64,000 nt of DNA from Micromonospora pisi (GTDB taxonomy: Bacteria > Actinomycetota > Actinomycetes > Mycobacteriales > Micromonosporaceae), in the NCBI RefSeq assembly GCF_003633685.1, contig NZ_RBKT01000001.1, positions 1,798,001 to 1,862,000 on the forward strand, in the 5' to 3' direction. The notes below the pieces were generated by a model, which did not search any database, was not told the DNA's origin, and was given only the letters and a program-made list of their open reading frames with translations. How positions within the stretch are numbered: position 1 is the stretch's first letter; each line of letters opens with the position of its first letter. Positions 31,356 to 40,791 of the stretch are shown piece by piece. A program made the translations under genes and the position numbers.

Positions 31356-33182
31356 ATGGCTTTCGACCTCCCGTACCGGTCCGTCCCGGACATGCTCCTA
31401 CAGCGCATCGCGGCCACTCCGGACCTGAGAGCGTTCGGTTCGCCCGCGCCGGACGACTCCGGACCGATCTGGCTGACCTGGGCCCAGGTGGGCCAGCGGG
31501 CCAAGGCGGTCGCCGCCGGCCTGCACGCGCTCGGCGTCGGCCGCGAGGACCGGGTGGCGATCCTGGCCAACACCCGACTCGACTGGGTCGTCGCCGACCT
31601 CGGCGTGATGTGCGCCGGCGGCGCGACCACCACGGTCTACCCGACGACCGAGCCGGAGGATGCGAGTTTCATCGTGGCCGACTCCGGTTCCCGGGTGCTG
31701 ATCGCGGAGAACGCCACCCAGGCGGGCAAGATCGCTGGTGCGGACCTGCCCGCGCTGACCCACGTGGTCCTCATGGACGGCACCGCCGACCCGGCCGCGG
31801 CCGTACCCCAGCTCACCTTCGACGACCTGGAGATCCGGGGTACGCAGCTGCTGGAGGAGGAGCCCGACCTGATCGAGCGGATCGTCGCGGGGATCGACGG
31901 GGACGACCTGGCGACCCTGATCTACACCTCGGGCACCACCGGCCGTCCCAAGGGGGTCGAGCTGCTGCACACCGGCTGGGTCTGGGAAGGGGTGCGTCAG
32001 GCCGAGTTCGAGCTGCTCAGGCCGGACGACCTGCAGTATCTCTGGCTGCCCCTGTCGCACTCGTTCGGCAAGACGCTGATCTGCGGGGTGATCCACGTCG
32101 GGCTGCCGACCTATGTCGACGGTCGGGTGGACAAGCTGGTCGACCTGCTCGGGGTGGTCCGGCCGACGCTGATGTGCGGGGCGCCCCGGGTGTTCGAGAA
32201 GGTCTACAACCGGGCGGTCACCACGGCCCAGTCGGCGGGCGGCGCCAAGGCCAAGATCTTCACCTGGGCGGTCCGGACCGGCAGGGAGAAGGTGGCGCTG
32301 GAGCAGGCCGGCGCACCGGTGCCGGGCGGCCTCGCGTTCCGTTACCGGCTCGCCGAGAAGCTGGTCTTCAGTAAGCTCCAGGCGCGCCTCGGCGGCCGGA
32401 TGCGGGTGATGGTCTCCGGCGCCGCCCCGCTGAGCCCGGAGATCAGCGCGTTCTTCGCCGCCGCGAACCTGCCGGTCTCCGAGGGGTACGGCCTGACCGA
32501 GACCAGCGCCGGCAACTTCGTCAACCGCCCCGGCCACCTGAAGATCGGTACGGTGGGACAGCGCCTCGGTGACCTCGAATGCAAGATCGACACCGACGGT
32601 GAGGTGCTGCTGCGCGGCGCGCCGGTGATGCGGGGCTACCACAACCTGCCGGAGGAGACCGCCGCCGCCTTCACCGAGGACGGCTTCTTCCGCACCGGCG
32701 ACATCGGGAGCCTCGACGAAGAGGGCTACCTGAAGATCACCGACCGAAAGAAAGACCTGGTGAAGACCTCCGGCGGCAAGTACATCGCGCCGTCGCACAT
32801 CGAGGGGCTGTTCAAGGCGCTCTGCCCGTACACGTCACAGACCGTGGTGATCGGGCAGGCCCGCAACTACTGCGTCATGCTGGTCACCCTGGACCCGGAC
32901 GCAATGGCCGCGTGGTCGGTCGGCGGCCCGCTGGAGGGCAAGCCGTACGCCGAGATCGTCGCCTCCCCCGAGGCGCGGGCAATGGTCGACGGTTACGTCG
33001 CGGAGTTGAACGGCAAGCTGAACCGCTGGGAGACCATCAAGAAGGTCGCCATCCTTCCCCGCGACCTGACGATCGAGGACGGCGAACTGACCCCGTCGCT
33101 GAAAATCAAGCGTCGCGGTGTGGAGGCGAACTTCGCCAGCGAGATCGACAAGATGTACGAGGGCACCCTCGCCGAAATCTGA
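31356..33182 (+). CDS. long-chain acyl-CoA synthetase (FadD15-like)
   Basis: 608 aa. Activates fatty acids to acyl-AMP, then acyl-CoA. Motifs: P-loop TLIYTSGTTGRPKGVEL near residue 190, GYGLTETSAG near 378, TGDIGSLDEEGYLKITDRKKDLVKTSGG near 450 with catalytic Lys region, and C-terminal LTPSLKIKRRGVEANF. The order matches actinobacterial FadD15. GGAAGG lies 11 nt before the ATG. A Crp-like site upstream suggests carbon-source control. Converges on the MocR gene. Confidence 0.94.
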   Translation: MAFDLPYRSVPDMLLQRIAATPDLRAFGSPAPDDSGPIWLTWAQVGQRAKAVAAGLHALGVGREDRVAILANTRLDWVVADLGVMCAGGATTTVYPTTEPEDASFIVADSGSRVLIAENATQAGKIAGADLPALTHVVLMDGTADPAAAVPQLTFDDLEIRGTQLLEEEPDLIERIVAGIDGDDLATLIYTSGTTGRPKGVELLHTGWVWEGVRQAEFELLRPDDLQYLWLPLSHSFGKTLICGVIHVGLPTYVDGRVDKLVDLLGVVRPTLMCGAPRVFEKVYNRAVTTAQSAGGAKAKIFTWAVRTGREKVALEQAGAPVPGGLAFRYRLAEKLVFSKLQARLGGRMRVMVSGAAPLSPEISAFFAAANLPVSEGYGLTETSAGNFVNRPGHLKIGTVGQRLGDLECKIDTDGEVLLRGAPVMRGYHNLPEETAAAFTEDGFFRTGDIGSLDEEGYLKITDRKKDLVKTSGGKYIAPSHIEGLFKALCPYTSQTVVIGQARNYCVMLVTLDPDAMAAWSVGGPLEGKPYAEIVASPEARAMVDGYVAELNGKLNRWETIKKVAILPRDLTIEDGELTPSLKIKRRGVEANFASEIDKMYEGTLAEI

Positions 33183-33319
33183 TCTCCGCACTCGACCGCT
33201 CCCCCGGTCGAGGCCGATCAGGGGCTGCCTGGCACGGTGGCACACCCGCCTGGCGAGCAGCCCCTGATTCGGCCCCCACCCCACCCCGCCCCGCCCACCC
33301 CGGCCCGGCCCGGCCGGAG

Positions 33320-33373
33320 GTTAGGAAGGGGCCCTTCCTCTACCGAATGCGATAACAGGGGGCCCTTCCTTAC
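33320..33373. repeat. diverged copy of family C palindrome
   Basis: On the opposite strand it reads TAAGGAAGGGCCCCC...GGGGCCCCTTCCTAA, aligning to the element at 22911-22967 along its full length, including a central GCATTCG in place of GCATAGC. Arms are imperfect. It lies between convergent genes, and its outer TTA (33370-33372) is the TAA stop of the MocR-type gene. Confidence 0.75.
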
Positions 33374-34830
33374 GCGATGACGGCGGGTTGGCGTCGGTGC
33401 GGGTGGGTGGGCGCGCGGTCGAGGTCGTAACGGACAGTGGCAATGCGGTGCACCGCCTCGACGAGTTCGGCGGCGGGCAGGGTGAACGGCAGTCGGAGGA
33501 ACCGCTCCAGGGTGCCGTCCAGCCCGAACCGGGGACCGGGCGCCAGTCGTACCCCGACCTCCTCCGCCGCCCGGGACAGTGCGCTGGAGATCGGCCCGTC
33601 GAGCTCCGCCCAGAGGGTGACCCCGCCGTTGGGCACCACGACCTGCCAGTCCGGCAGCGAGGCGCGTACGGCGGCAACCAGGGCGTCGCGCTGGGCGGCC
33701 AACTGGGTACGCCGGGCGGCGACGATCGTCTCCGCCTCCGCGAGCAGCCGTACGGCGACCAACTGGTCCAGCACCGGGCTGGCCATGTCGACGCCGACCC
33801 GGGCGGCGGCGAGCCGCTGCACCTGGGGTGCCGAGGCGCGTACCCAGCCGATCCGCAGCCCACCCCAGTACGGCTTGCTCATCCCGCCGATGGAGATCAC
33901 CCGGGAGTGCCGGTCGAAGACGGCGGTGGGTGGCGGTACCGGTGTGCCGTCCAGGGGAAGGTCGACGAAGGACTCGTCGACGACCAGGTCGGTGCCGCCG
34001 GCGTGGGCCGCCGCGACCACCCGTTCGCGCAGCTCGGCGGACATCAGGTGCCCGGTCGGGTTCTGGAACTCCGGGATCAGGTAGGCCAGCCTCGGCCGGC
34101 TCTGGCGTACCGCGCTGAGCAGCAGTTCGGCGTCCCAGCCGGAGCCGCCCGGGGCGAGACCGTGGGTGGCGATGCGGGCCCGCCGGGCGGCGAGGGCGGC
34201 CAGCGCGTTCGGGTACGTCGGCGACTCGACCAGTACGCTCCCGCCGGTCGGCAGGGCGAGCCGCAGGACCAGGTCGAGTGCGTGCTGGGTACCGCTGGTC
34301 ACCATGATCTGTTCGGCGCTGGTCGGCAGGCCGCGCTCGGTGTAGTTGCGGGCCACCGCCTCGCGCAGTTCGACGATGCCGGTGGGGTGGTAGCCGGCCC
34401 CGCCGAGATAGCGGGGCAGGTCTTCGGCGGCGGCACGGGCGGCGGGCACCAGTTGCGGTGGTGCGGAGAGCGCGGCACAGCCCAGGTCGATCATGTCCAG
34501 GTCGTCCTGGGGGGTCCAGAGACCGGAGCTGGCGACCCGGTGTCCACCGGGGAGCATGGTCCAGCTGCCGGCCCCGCGCCGGCTGTTGAGGTGGCCGCTC
34601 TCGCGTAGTTCCCGGTACGCCGCGGTGACCGTGGTCCGGCTGACCCGCAACGCCTCGGCCAGTTCCCGTTCGGCCGGCAGTCGTACGCCGAGCGCCAGCC
34701 GGCCGTCGGCGAGCAGGCCACGTACGGAGCTGGCGAGGGCGAGGTAGTCCGGGTTGCGCCGACGGCCCGGCAACGCATGCCACTGACCGAGCAGTCGAGC
34801 CAATTGTGTGCCACGTACCAGGACCGTCAT
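33370..34830 (-). CDS. MocR-type GntR/aminotransferase transcriptional regulator
   Basis: 486 aa from ATG 34830 (a GTG two codons upstream is possible). N-terminal GntR winged helix (LALGVRLPAERELAEALRVSRTTVTAAYRELRESGHL, about 45-85), then a fold-type I aminotransferase domain with PLP-binding SIGGMSKPYWGGLRIGW and VTSGTQHALDL. MocR proteins use PLP as sensor; catalysis is usually lost. It is divergent from a YczE-type membrane gene, a pairing known for Bacillus YcxD-YczE. Its stop codon lies within a repeat element. Confidence 0.92.
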   Translation of the reverse strand: MTVLVRGTQLARLLGQWHALPGRRRNPDYLALASSVRGLLADGRLALGVRLPAERELAEALRVSRTTVTAAYRELRESGHLNSRRGAGSWTMLPGGHRVASSGLWTPQDDLDMIDLGCAALSAPPQLVPAARAAAEDLPRYLGGAGYHPTGIVELREAVARNYTERGLPTSAEQIMVTSGTQHALDLVLRLALPTGGSVLVESPTYPNALAALAARRARIATHGLAPGGSGWDAELLLSAVRQSRPRLAYLIPEFQNPTGHLMSAELRERVVAAAHAGGTDLVVDESFVDLPLDGTPVPPPTAVFDRHSRVISIGGMSKPYWGGLRIGWVRASAPQVQRLAAARVGVDMASPVLDQLVAVRLLAEAETIVAARRTQLAAQRDALVAAVRASLPDWQVVVPNGGVTLWAELDGPISSALSRAAEEVGVRLAPGPRFGLDGTLERFLRLPFTLPAAELVEAVHRIATVRYDLDRAPTHPHRRQPAVIA

Positions 34831-34845
34831 GGCCACCTACCCCTG

Positions 34846-34883
34846 ATTGGCTCTCTTATGGCTCCAGAATTGGTCCTTAGAGT
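34846..34883 (+). promoter_or_regulatory. MocR operator candidate and -10 of the YczE-type gene
   Basis: Two ATTGG half-sites in the same direction at 34846 and 34869 (23 bp apart) with GGCTCC (34860) and GGTCCT (34872) repeats precede a TAGAGT -10 at 34878-34883, 7 nt before the GTG at 34891. Direct-repeat half-sites and the lack of a -35 fit MocR activation. Match to a published MocR consensus was not verified. Confidence 0.5.
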
Positions 34884-34890
34884 GGCACTC

Positions 34891-35565
34891 GTGACCGAGA
34901 TTGGCAACCTTCGCGACCGGCTGACGCGCCGCCTGGTCCAGCTCTACGCCGGCCTGGTGCTCTATGGCTTCAGCATGGCGTTGATGATCGAGTCAACACT
35001 CGGCCTCGACCCGTGGGATGTCTTCCACCAGGGGGTGGCGGAACGCACCGGGCTCTCCTTCGGCACCGTGGTCATCCTGGTCGGTGCCGTGGTGCTGCTG
35101 CTCTGGATTCCGCTGCGGCAACGACCCGGCATCGGCACGGTCAGCAACGTGGTGGTGATCGGGCTGGTGGTGGACGGGGCCCAGGCTCTGCTGCCGACCC
35201 CGTCCGCGCTCGCCGCCCGGATCGGTTTCCTGGTCGCCGGCATCCTGCTCAACGGCGTGGCGACCGGTCTCTACCTGGGCGCCCGGCTCGGTCCGGGGCC
35301 CCGCGACGGGCTGATGACCGGCTACGTCGTACGCCGCCCCGGCCGCTCCATCCGCCTGGTCCGTACGGTGATCGAGCTGGCCGTCCTCACCGTCGGGCTA
35401 CTGCTCGGCGGGACCGTCGGCTTCGGCACCGTCGCGTACGCGCTCGCCATCGGTCCGTTGGCCCACCTGTTCATTCCGATGTTCCGGGTCGCACCGACCG
35501 CACCGACCGAGCCGACCGGTCCCGCACCTGGTCAACCGGCTGCCACCGGAAGCGGCATCGGATAG
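34891..35565 (+). CDS. YczE/YyaS/YitT-type membrane protein
   Basis: 224 aa from GTG 34891; an ATG at 34858 is in frame but lies upstream of the likely transcription start. About five membrane helices (LYAGLVLYGFSMALMIES, TVVILVGAVVLLLWIPL, IGFLVAGILLNGVATGLYLG, TVIELAVLTVGLLLGG, FGTVAYALAIGPLAHLFI) with family motifs GLDPWDVFHQGV and GPGPRDGLMTG. Divergent partner of the MocR gene, probably its target. Function unknown; transport of a small molecule is a guess. Confidence 0.85.
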   Translation: MTEIGNLRDRLTRRLVQLYAGLVLYGFSMALMIESTLGLDPWDVFHQGVAERTGLSFGTVVILVGAVVLLLWIPLRQRPGIGTVSNVVVIGLVVDGAQALLPTPSALAARIGFLVAGILLNGVATGLYLGARLGPGPRDGLMTGYVVRRPGRSIRLVRTVIELAVLTVGLLLGGTVGFGTVAYALAIGPLAHLFIPMFRVAPTAPTEPTGPAPGQPAATGSGIG

Positions 35566-35668
35566 ACCGTGTTCACTTCGAGACGATGGGGTCGCGGGCG
35601 GTAGTGAGGCGGGAAACACAGTCGCGGCAATGGTTCCCTCCACGGCGATCACACGGCATCATTTCCCC

Positions 35669-36127
35669 ATGGGGGAAGAGGGTTGGCGTTGGGCAGACGC
35701 CTGGATCTTCGTGTCGCTCGTGATCGCCGGAGGTGCCGGACGGCACCGACGGTCGGCGACCACCCGGCGACCGGAGGGCGTACGCCTGGCCGACGTGCTC
35801 TCCACGGCGGACCACCTCAACCACGCCATCCCCGGCCGGCACGAGGTCGAGGCGGCCGTACGCCGGCTCGCCGGGGCCGGGCTGATCAACGTCGCGGACG
35901 GCTGGTTCCGGGTCACGCCCGCTGGTGAGCAGCTGTGGCGCACCCGGCCACGTGGCGGTCTGGCGACCACCGTCGAGACGGTGCACGGAGTGCTGACCCG
36001 ACGGACCGCCCCCGGCTCGGCCGACTGGGCGCTGGACGAGGAGGAGCACGCGGCGGCGGTGCAGGAGTTCTCGGCCCGGACCACCGCGCCGAGGCCCCGG
36101 CGCTCCCCCGAGGGCGGACCGCGCTAG
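35669..36127 (+). CDS. small winged-helix-like protein, unknown function
   Basis: 152 aa from ATG 35669 ([12 protein letters not shown]). The segment [34 protein letters not shown] looks like the recognition helix and wing of PadR/MarR-like winged helices, but a full DNA-binding domain is not clear. The N-terminal [11 protein letters not shown] is moderately hydrophobic. Its last 4 bp overlap the hisF stop in convergent orientation. Confidence 0.65.
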   Translation: MGEEGWRWADAWIFVSLVIAGGAGRHRRSATTRRPEGVRLADVLSTADHLNHAIPGRHEVEAAVRRLAGAGLINVADGWFRVTPAGEQLWRTRPRGGLATTVETVHGVLTRRTAPGSADWALDEEEHAAAVQEFSARTTAPRPRRSPEGGPR

Positions 36128-36894
36128 CGCCGGACCGGGTGCCCGGCGTCCCGCAGGGCGTCCTTGACCTCACCGATGCTCAGCTCGCCGAAGTGGAAGA
36201 CGCTGGCCGCGAGCACCGCGTCGGCGCCCGCCGCTACCGCGGGTGGGAAGTCGCCGACCGCACCGGCACCGCCGCTGGCGACCACCGGCACCTCCACCAC
36301 CTGGCGTACCGCCTCGATCAGCGCCAGGTCGAAGCCGGCCTTGGTGCCGTCGGCGTCCATCGAGTTGAGCAGGATCTCACCGGCGCCGAGTTCGGCACCG
36401 CGCCGCGCCCATTCGACCGCGTCCAGGCCGGTGCCCCGGCGTCCGCCGTGGGTGGTCACCTCGAACCCGCTGGCGGTGGTGCCGTCCGGGGCCCGGCGCA
36501 CGTCCAGGGAGAGCACCAGCACCTGCCGGCCGAACCGGTCGGCGATCTCGGCGATCAGCTCCGGCCGGGCGATCGCGGCGGTGTTGACCCCGACCTTGTC
36601 CGCGCCGGCGCGCAGCAGGGTGTCGACGTCGGCGACCTGCCGGATGCCGCCGCCGACGGTGAGCGGGATGAAGACCGACTCGGCGGTCCGGCGGACCACG
36701 TCGAGCATGGTGCCCCGGTCGTCGACCGAGGCGGTGACGTCGAGGAAGGTCAGCTCGTCCGCACCGGCCCGGTCGTACGCGGCGGCCAGCTCGACCGGGT
36801 CGCCCGCATCGCGGAGATCGAGGAAGTTGACCCCCTTGACCACCCGGCCGGCGTCCACGTCGAGACAGGGAATCACCCGTACCGCCACCGTCAT
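36124..36894 (-). CDS. hisF: imidazole glycerol phosphate synthase cyclase subunit
   Basis: 256 aa. With HisH makes IGP and AICAR from PRFAR and ammonia. TIM barrel with catalytic Asp in [14 protein letters not shown] (about residue 11) and LSLDVRR (about 130), phosphate loops PLTVGGGI and [17 protein letters not shown] at 36901-36906 lies 6 nt before the ATG, so it has its own leaderless promoter. It is separated from the other his genes by an ohr cassette and a GC hairpin. Confidence 0.96.
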   Translation of the reverse strand: MTVAVRVIPCLDVDAGRVVKGVNFLDLRDAGDPVELAAAYDRAGADELTFLDVTASVDDRGTMLDVVRRTAESVFIPLTVGGGIRQVADVDTLLRAGADKVGVNTAAIARPELIAEIADRFGRQVLVLSLDVRRAPDGTTASGFEVTTHGGRRGTGLDAVEWARRGAELGAGEILLNSMDADGTKAGFDLALIEAVRQVVEVPVVASGGAGAVGDFPPAVAAGADAVLAASVFHFGELSIGEVKDALRDAGHPVRR

Positions 36895-36900
36895 GGATCG

Positions 36901-36906
36901 AGCTTA
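36901..36906 (-). promoter_or_regulatory. -10 hexamer TAAGCT for leaderless hisF
   Basis: On the minus strand TAAGCT is followed by CGATCC and the hisF ATG. Located just after the hairpin that ends the upstream gene, so hisF transcription restarts here. Confidence 0.55.
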
Positions 36907-36907
36907 A

Positions 36908-36941
36908 CCGCCCGCCCCGGCCGGTCGACCGGGGCGGGCGG
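36908..36941 (-). terminator. 13-bp GC hairpin after the oxidoreductase gene
   Basis: 36908-36920 pairs perfectly with 36929-36941 (CCGCCCGCCCCGG stem, 8-nt loop). It starts 4 bp after the oxidoreductase stop and ends next to the hisF -10. No T-run, as usual in actinomycetes. Confidence 0.65.
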
Positions 36942-36945
36942 CTGG

Positions 36946-37943
36946 TCAGAGCCGGACGAGCATCTTGCCGAGGTTCTCCCCGCGCAGCAGGCCGAGAAAG
37001 GCCGACGGCGCGTTCTCCAGCCCCTCGACCACGGTCTCGTGGTAACGGATCCGGCCGTCGCGGAGCCATCCGGACATCTCACCGACAAACTGCTCACGCA
37101 GCCCGAGATGGTCGTGGAGCAGGAAGCCCCGCAGGGTCAGCCGCTTGGAGATGGTCAACGCCAGGTTGCGCGGTCCGGGTACCGGCTCGGTCGCGTTGTA
37201 CTGGGCGATCATGCCGCAGATCGCCACCCGGCCGTGCAGCCGCAGCGCGGACAGGGCCGCCTCCAGGTGATCGCCGCCGACGTTGTCGAAGTAGACGTCG
37301 ATGCCCTCCGGTGCGGCCTCGGCCAGGGAGCGCCGTACCGGCTGGTCGCGGTAGTTGAACGCGGCGTCGAAGCCGAGTTCGAGCAGCCGGCGCACCTTCT
37401 CGTCCGAGCCGGCGCTGCCGACCACCCGGGAGGCGCCCTTCAGCTTGGCGATCTGGCCGGCGAGGCTCCCCACCGCGCCGGCGGCGGCCGACACGAAGAC
37501 GGCGTCGCCGGGCTGGAGCGCGGCCACGTCGAGCAGTCCGGCGTACGCGGTGAGCCCGATCCCGCCGAGCGGGCCGAGGTACGCCGAGACCGGTGCCACC
37601 GTCGGGTCGATCCGGTGCGTGCCGCGTTCGTCGAGGACCGCGTACTCCCGCCAGCCCTTGCCGTGCTGCACCAGGTCGCCGGGGCGGAACGCGTCCGTCT
37701 CGCTCGCCACCACCTCGCCGATCGCACCGCCGTCCAGCGCCTCCCCGAGCGCGTACGGCGGGGTGTACGACTTGGCGTCGTTCATCCGCCCCCGCATGTA
37801 CGGGTCGACCGACATCAGCACGTTGCGGACCAGGAGCTGTCCCGGTCCGGGGTCGGGGACGGGCACCTTGACCAGGTGGAAGTTCTCCAGTGTGGGCCAA
37901 CCGTGCGGCCGACTGGCCAGGTGGACCTCATGGCCCGTACGGC

Positions 37944-37947
<4 letters not shown>
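36946..37947 (-). CDS. NADP-dependent medium-chain oxidoreductase (zinc-free)
   Basis: 333 aa. MDR enzyme of the leukotriene B4 12-hydroxydehydrogenase / CurA group, which reduces activated C=C bonds of enones and aldehydes. N-terminal GroES-like part with LMSVDPYMRGRMND, nucleotide-binding AAAGAVGSLAGQIAKLKGA, FDNVGGDHLEAAL and CGMIAQYN. No zinc-binding cysteines. GTG start overlaps the ohr stop by 4 nt (GTGA), so it is part of the ohrR-ohr operon; detoxifying lipid-peroxide-derived aldehydes is a sensible role. Confidence 0.92.
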
Positions 37948-38369
<422 letters not shown>

Positions 38370-38374
38370 GGTGA

Positions 38375-38827
38375 TCACTGCTCCTTCTGCTCGTGGATCA
38401 GTTGGGTGATCTGGTTCAGGGTGCCGCGGAGCGCGACCAGGTCGCCCTCGGTGAGGCCGGTGGCCCGGACGATCCGCCGTGGCACCTGCTCGACCCGCTG
38501 CCGCAGGGCGCGCCCGGCCCCGGTCAGTTCGATCTCGACCAGCCGCTCGTCCCGACTGGCTCGCCGCCGGGTCACCAGCCCGGCCCGTTCCAGCCGCTTG
38601 AGCAGCGGCGAGAGGGTGCCGGAGTCGAGGTGCAGCGCGGCACCGAGCTGGGTGACCGTGAGTGGGTCGTCGGGTCGTTCCCAGAGCACGAGCAGGGCGA
38701 GGTACTGCGGGTAGGTGAGCCCGAACTCGTCCAGGATCGGCCGGTAGAGGTCGGTGACGGCCCGGGAGGTGGCATAGAGCGCGAAGCAGACCTGGCGGCT
38801 CAGGGCCAACTCGTCCGTGGCATCCAC
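38375..38827 (-). CDS. ohrR: MarR family regulator OhrR
   Basis: 150 aa from GTG 38827. Peroxide-sensing repressor: reactive cysteine C14 in LSRQVCFALYATSR, then DLYRPILDEFGLTYPQYLALLVLWE and the winged helix VTQLGAALHLDSGTLSPLLKRLERAGLV. A longer frame to 38863 would start inside the operator, so the GTG at 38827 is right; a TAGCGT -10 ends 7 nt before it. Overlaps ohr (GTGA or close). It should repress its own operon until Cys oxidation. Confidence 0.95.
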   Translation of the reverse strand: MDATDELALSRQVCFALYATSRAVTDLYRPILDEFGLTYPQYLALLVLWERPDDPLTVTQLGAALHLDSGTLSPLLKRLERAGLVTRRRASRDERLVEIELTGAGRALRQRVEQVPRRIVRATGLTEGDLVALRGTLNQITQLIHEQKEQ

Positions 38828-38834
38828 GAGGATG

Positions 38835-38863
38835 ACGCTAACGCACAATTGAATTGTGCACAA
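38835..38863 (-). promoter_or_regulatory. ohrR promoter with OhrR operator in the spacer
   Basis: Minus strand: -35 TTGTGC (38858-38863), exactly 17-nt spacer, -10 TAGCGT (38835-38840). The spacer holds the palindrome GCACAATT-G-AATTGTGC (38843-38859); its ACAATTGAATTGT core fits the published OhrR box TACAATT-AATTGTA. The layout explains repression and supports the leaderless start at 38827. Confidence 0.8.
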
Positions 38864-38923
38864 CTAATCGGTGGTCGCAGCGCGACGCCGCCCGCCACGA
38901 TCGGCAGCGGCCCCCGGAACACG

Positions 38924-38957
38924 ACGGTGCCCCCGACCCGACGGTCGGAGGCACCGT
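38924..38957 (-). terminator. 15-bp hairpin after priA
   Basis: 38924-38938 pairs with 38943-38957 with one mismatch, loop CGAC. It lies 19 bp after the priA stop and would end the his transcript before the ohr cassette. No T-run. Confidence 0.55.
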
Positions 38958-38976
38958 TACACGAAGGCCGCCCGGG

Positions 38977-39705
38977 TCAGTCGCGCCCGGCCAGCACCGC
39001 GAGCGCCTCGGCGACGGTGAACGCGCCCGAGTAGAGCGCCTTGCCGGCGATCACACCCTCCACCCCGATCGACTCCAGCGCGGCCAGCGCCCGCAGGTCG
39101 TCCAGGCGGGAGACACCACCGGAGGCGACCACCGGCGCGTCGGTGCGGGCGCAGACCTCCCGCAGCAGGTCGAGGTTCGGCCCACGCATGGTGCCGTCCT
39201 TGGTGATGTCGGTGACCACGTACCGGGTGGCACCCGCCTTGTTCAGCCGCTCCAGCACCTCGAACAGGTCACCGCCGTCGCGGGTCCAGCCCCGGGCCGA
39301 GAGGGTACGGCCGCGCACGTCCAACCCGATCGCCACCCGGTCGCCGTACTCGCCCAGCACCCGGTCGCACCAGACCGGGTCCTCCAGCGCCGCGGTACCG
39401 ATGTTGACCCGGGCCGCACCGGTGCCGAGCGCGGCACGCAACGACTCGTCGTCCCGGATGCCACCGGAGAGCTCGACGTGCACGTCCAGCCGCCGGACCA
39501 TGTCGGCCAGCAGGTGGGCGTTGGAGCCCCGGCCGAAGGCCGCGTCGAGGTCGACCAGATGGATCCAGGTCGCCCCGTCCGCCTGCCACGCCAGCGCCGC
39601 CTCCAACGGGTCGCCGTAGGTCGTCTCGCTGCCGGCGGCGCCCTGGAGCAGGCGTACCGCCTGCCCGTCGGCGACGTCGACGGCGGGAAGCAGGGTGAGG
39701 CTCAA
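38977..39705 (-). CDS. priA: bifunctional HisA/TrpF isomerase PriA
   Basis: 242 aa. Actinobacterial PriA isomerises both ProFAR (histidine) and PRA (tryptophan). TIM barrel start [20 protein letters not shown] with catalytic Asp, [38 protein letters not shown] place the start at a TTG (39705) because AGGAG (39713-39717) precedes it and the homologous start is [10 protein letters not shown]; the in-frame ATG/GTG upstream at 39741 would add a non-conserved leader. It explains the absence of trpF here. Confidence 0.93.
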   Translation of the reverse strand: MSLTLLPAVDVADGQAVRLLQGAAGSETTYGDPLEAALAWQADGATWIHLVDLDAAFGRGSNAHLLADMVRRLDVHVELSGGIRDDESLRAALGTGAARVNIGTAALEDPVWCDRVLGEYGDRVAIGLDVRGRTLSARGWTRDGGDLFEVLERLNKAGATRYVVTDITKDGTMRGPNLDLLREVCARTDAPVVASGGVSRLDDLRALAALESIGVEGVIAGKALYSGAFTVAEALAVLAGRD

Positions 39706-39803
39706 GATGGATCTCCTGTCTGGTCGGGGCCGGATCCCCACGTCGGATCGGGCCGGATCGGGCCGGGAGCCGCGCTGATGCCGGCCCCGGCAAGGGTCGC
39801 GTG

Positions 39804-40130
39804 CTAGATCCGGCGTCCGAGCGCTACCACCACGACCGCCGGCAGGACGAGCAGCAACAGCACCATCAACGCCAGGCGGAGCCCCAGGTCGTCGACGAGG
39901 AACCAGATCGCGCCGAGCGCCGCGATCGAGAGCACCGCCACGCCGGCCCGCTCGCCTCGGCTGCGTCGGGCGAAGAGCCGCCCGGTACGCCGGTCCGGCA
40001 ACCGGGGCGTGAGACGCCGCAGCAGTGCCCGGCGCCGCTGTCGACGGCCGACCCGCCGGGCCCGCGCCGCCTTCTCCCGCTCCGCCTCGGCCTGGCGCAC
40101 CGCGCGCAGCCGGGCCCGCTCCTTGCTCAC
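39804..40130 (-). CDS. small basic membrane protein in the his operon
   Basis: 108 aa from GTG 40130. N-terminal half very basic ([32 protein letters not shown]), then two hydrophobic helices ([18 protein letters not shown] and [23 protein letters not shown]). Codons strongly G/C-ended. Lies between hisH and priA in the same direction, with 40 bp to hisH. Known only by position in actinobacterial his operons as far as I can tell; function unknown. Confidence 0.65.
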   Translation of the reverse strand: MSKERARLRAVRQAEAEREKAARARRVGRRQRRRALLRRLTPRLPDRRTGRLFARRSRGERAGVAVLSIAALGAIWFLVDDLGLRLALMVLLLLVLPAVVVVALGRRI

Positions 40131-40170
40131 CCGGCCACCCCGCGCCCCGTCAGCCGACCGGACGACCCGC

Positions 40171-40791
40171 TCACAGCGTGCCCAGCCAGTTGCGGAGCAG
40201 GGTCGCCCCGCTGTCCGCGGACTTCTCCGGGTGGAACTGCGCGGCCGAGAGCGGCCCCCGCTCCACCCCGGCGACAAACGGGGCGCCGTGTGTGCTGGTG
40301 GTCACCCGGGCACCCACACCGGCGAGCGCGACCAGGTCGGCGGCGGCGTACGAGTGCACGAAGTAGAACCGGCTCCCCTCGGGCAGCCCGGCGAAGAGCA
40401 CCGAGTCCGTGGCCGGCTCGACGGTGTTCCAGCCCATGTGCGGCACCCGCTGCGCGGCGAGCCGGGTCACCCCGCCCGGCAGCAGCCCCAGCCCCTTGGT
40501 CACCACGCCGTGCTCCTCCCCGTACTCGAAGAGGACCTGCATGCCGACGCAGATGCCGAGCACCGGACGACCGGCGGCGACCCGCTCGGCGATGACCGGG
40601 CCGGCGCCGAGCGCCTCGATCCCGGCCATGCACGCCGCGTACGCGCCCACCCCCGGCACCACCAGGCCGTCGGCGACGAGCGCCGCGTCCAGGTCATCGG
40701 TCACGGTCACCTCGGCGCCGACCCGGGCCAGGGCACGCTGCGCGGAACGGATGTTGCCCGACCCGTAGTCGAGCACGACCACGCCGGGCAT
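40171..40791 (-). CDS. hisH: imidazole glycerol phosphate synthase glutaminase subunit
   Basis: 206 aa from ATG 40791 (a GTG at 40794 is adjacent). Class I glutamine amidotransferase: VVLDYGSGNIRS, nucleophile Cys in LGICVGMQVLFE (about 84), and the His/Glu pair in AAQFHPEKSADSG. Supplies ammonia to HisF. The start ATG shares one base with the stop of the 52-aa gene (TGATG). His-operon member; its partner hisF is 3.3 kb downstream beyond the ohr cassette. Confidence 0.95.
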   Translation of the reverse strand: MPGVVVLDYGSGNIRSAQRALARVGAEVTVTDDLDAALVADGLVVPGVGAYAACMAGIEALGAGPVIAERVAAGRPVLGICVGMQVLFEYGEEHGVVTKGLGLLPGGVTRLAAQRVPHMGWNTVEPATDSVLFAGLPEGSRFYFVHSYAAADLVALAGVGARVTTSTHGAPFVAGVERGPLSAAQFHPEKSADSGATLLRNWLGTL

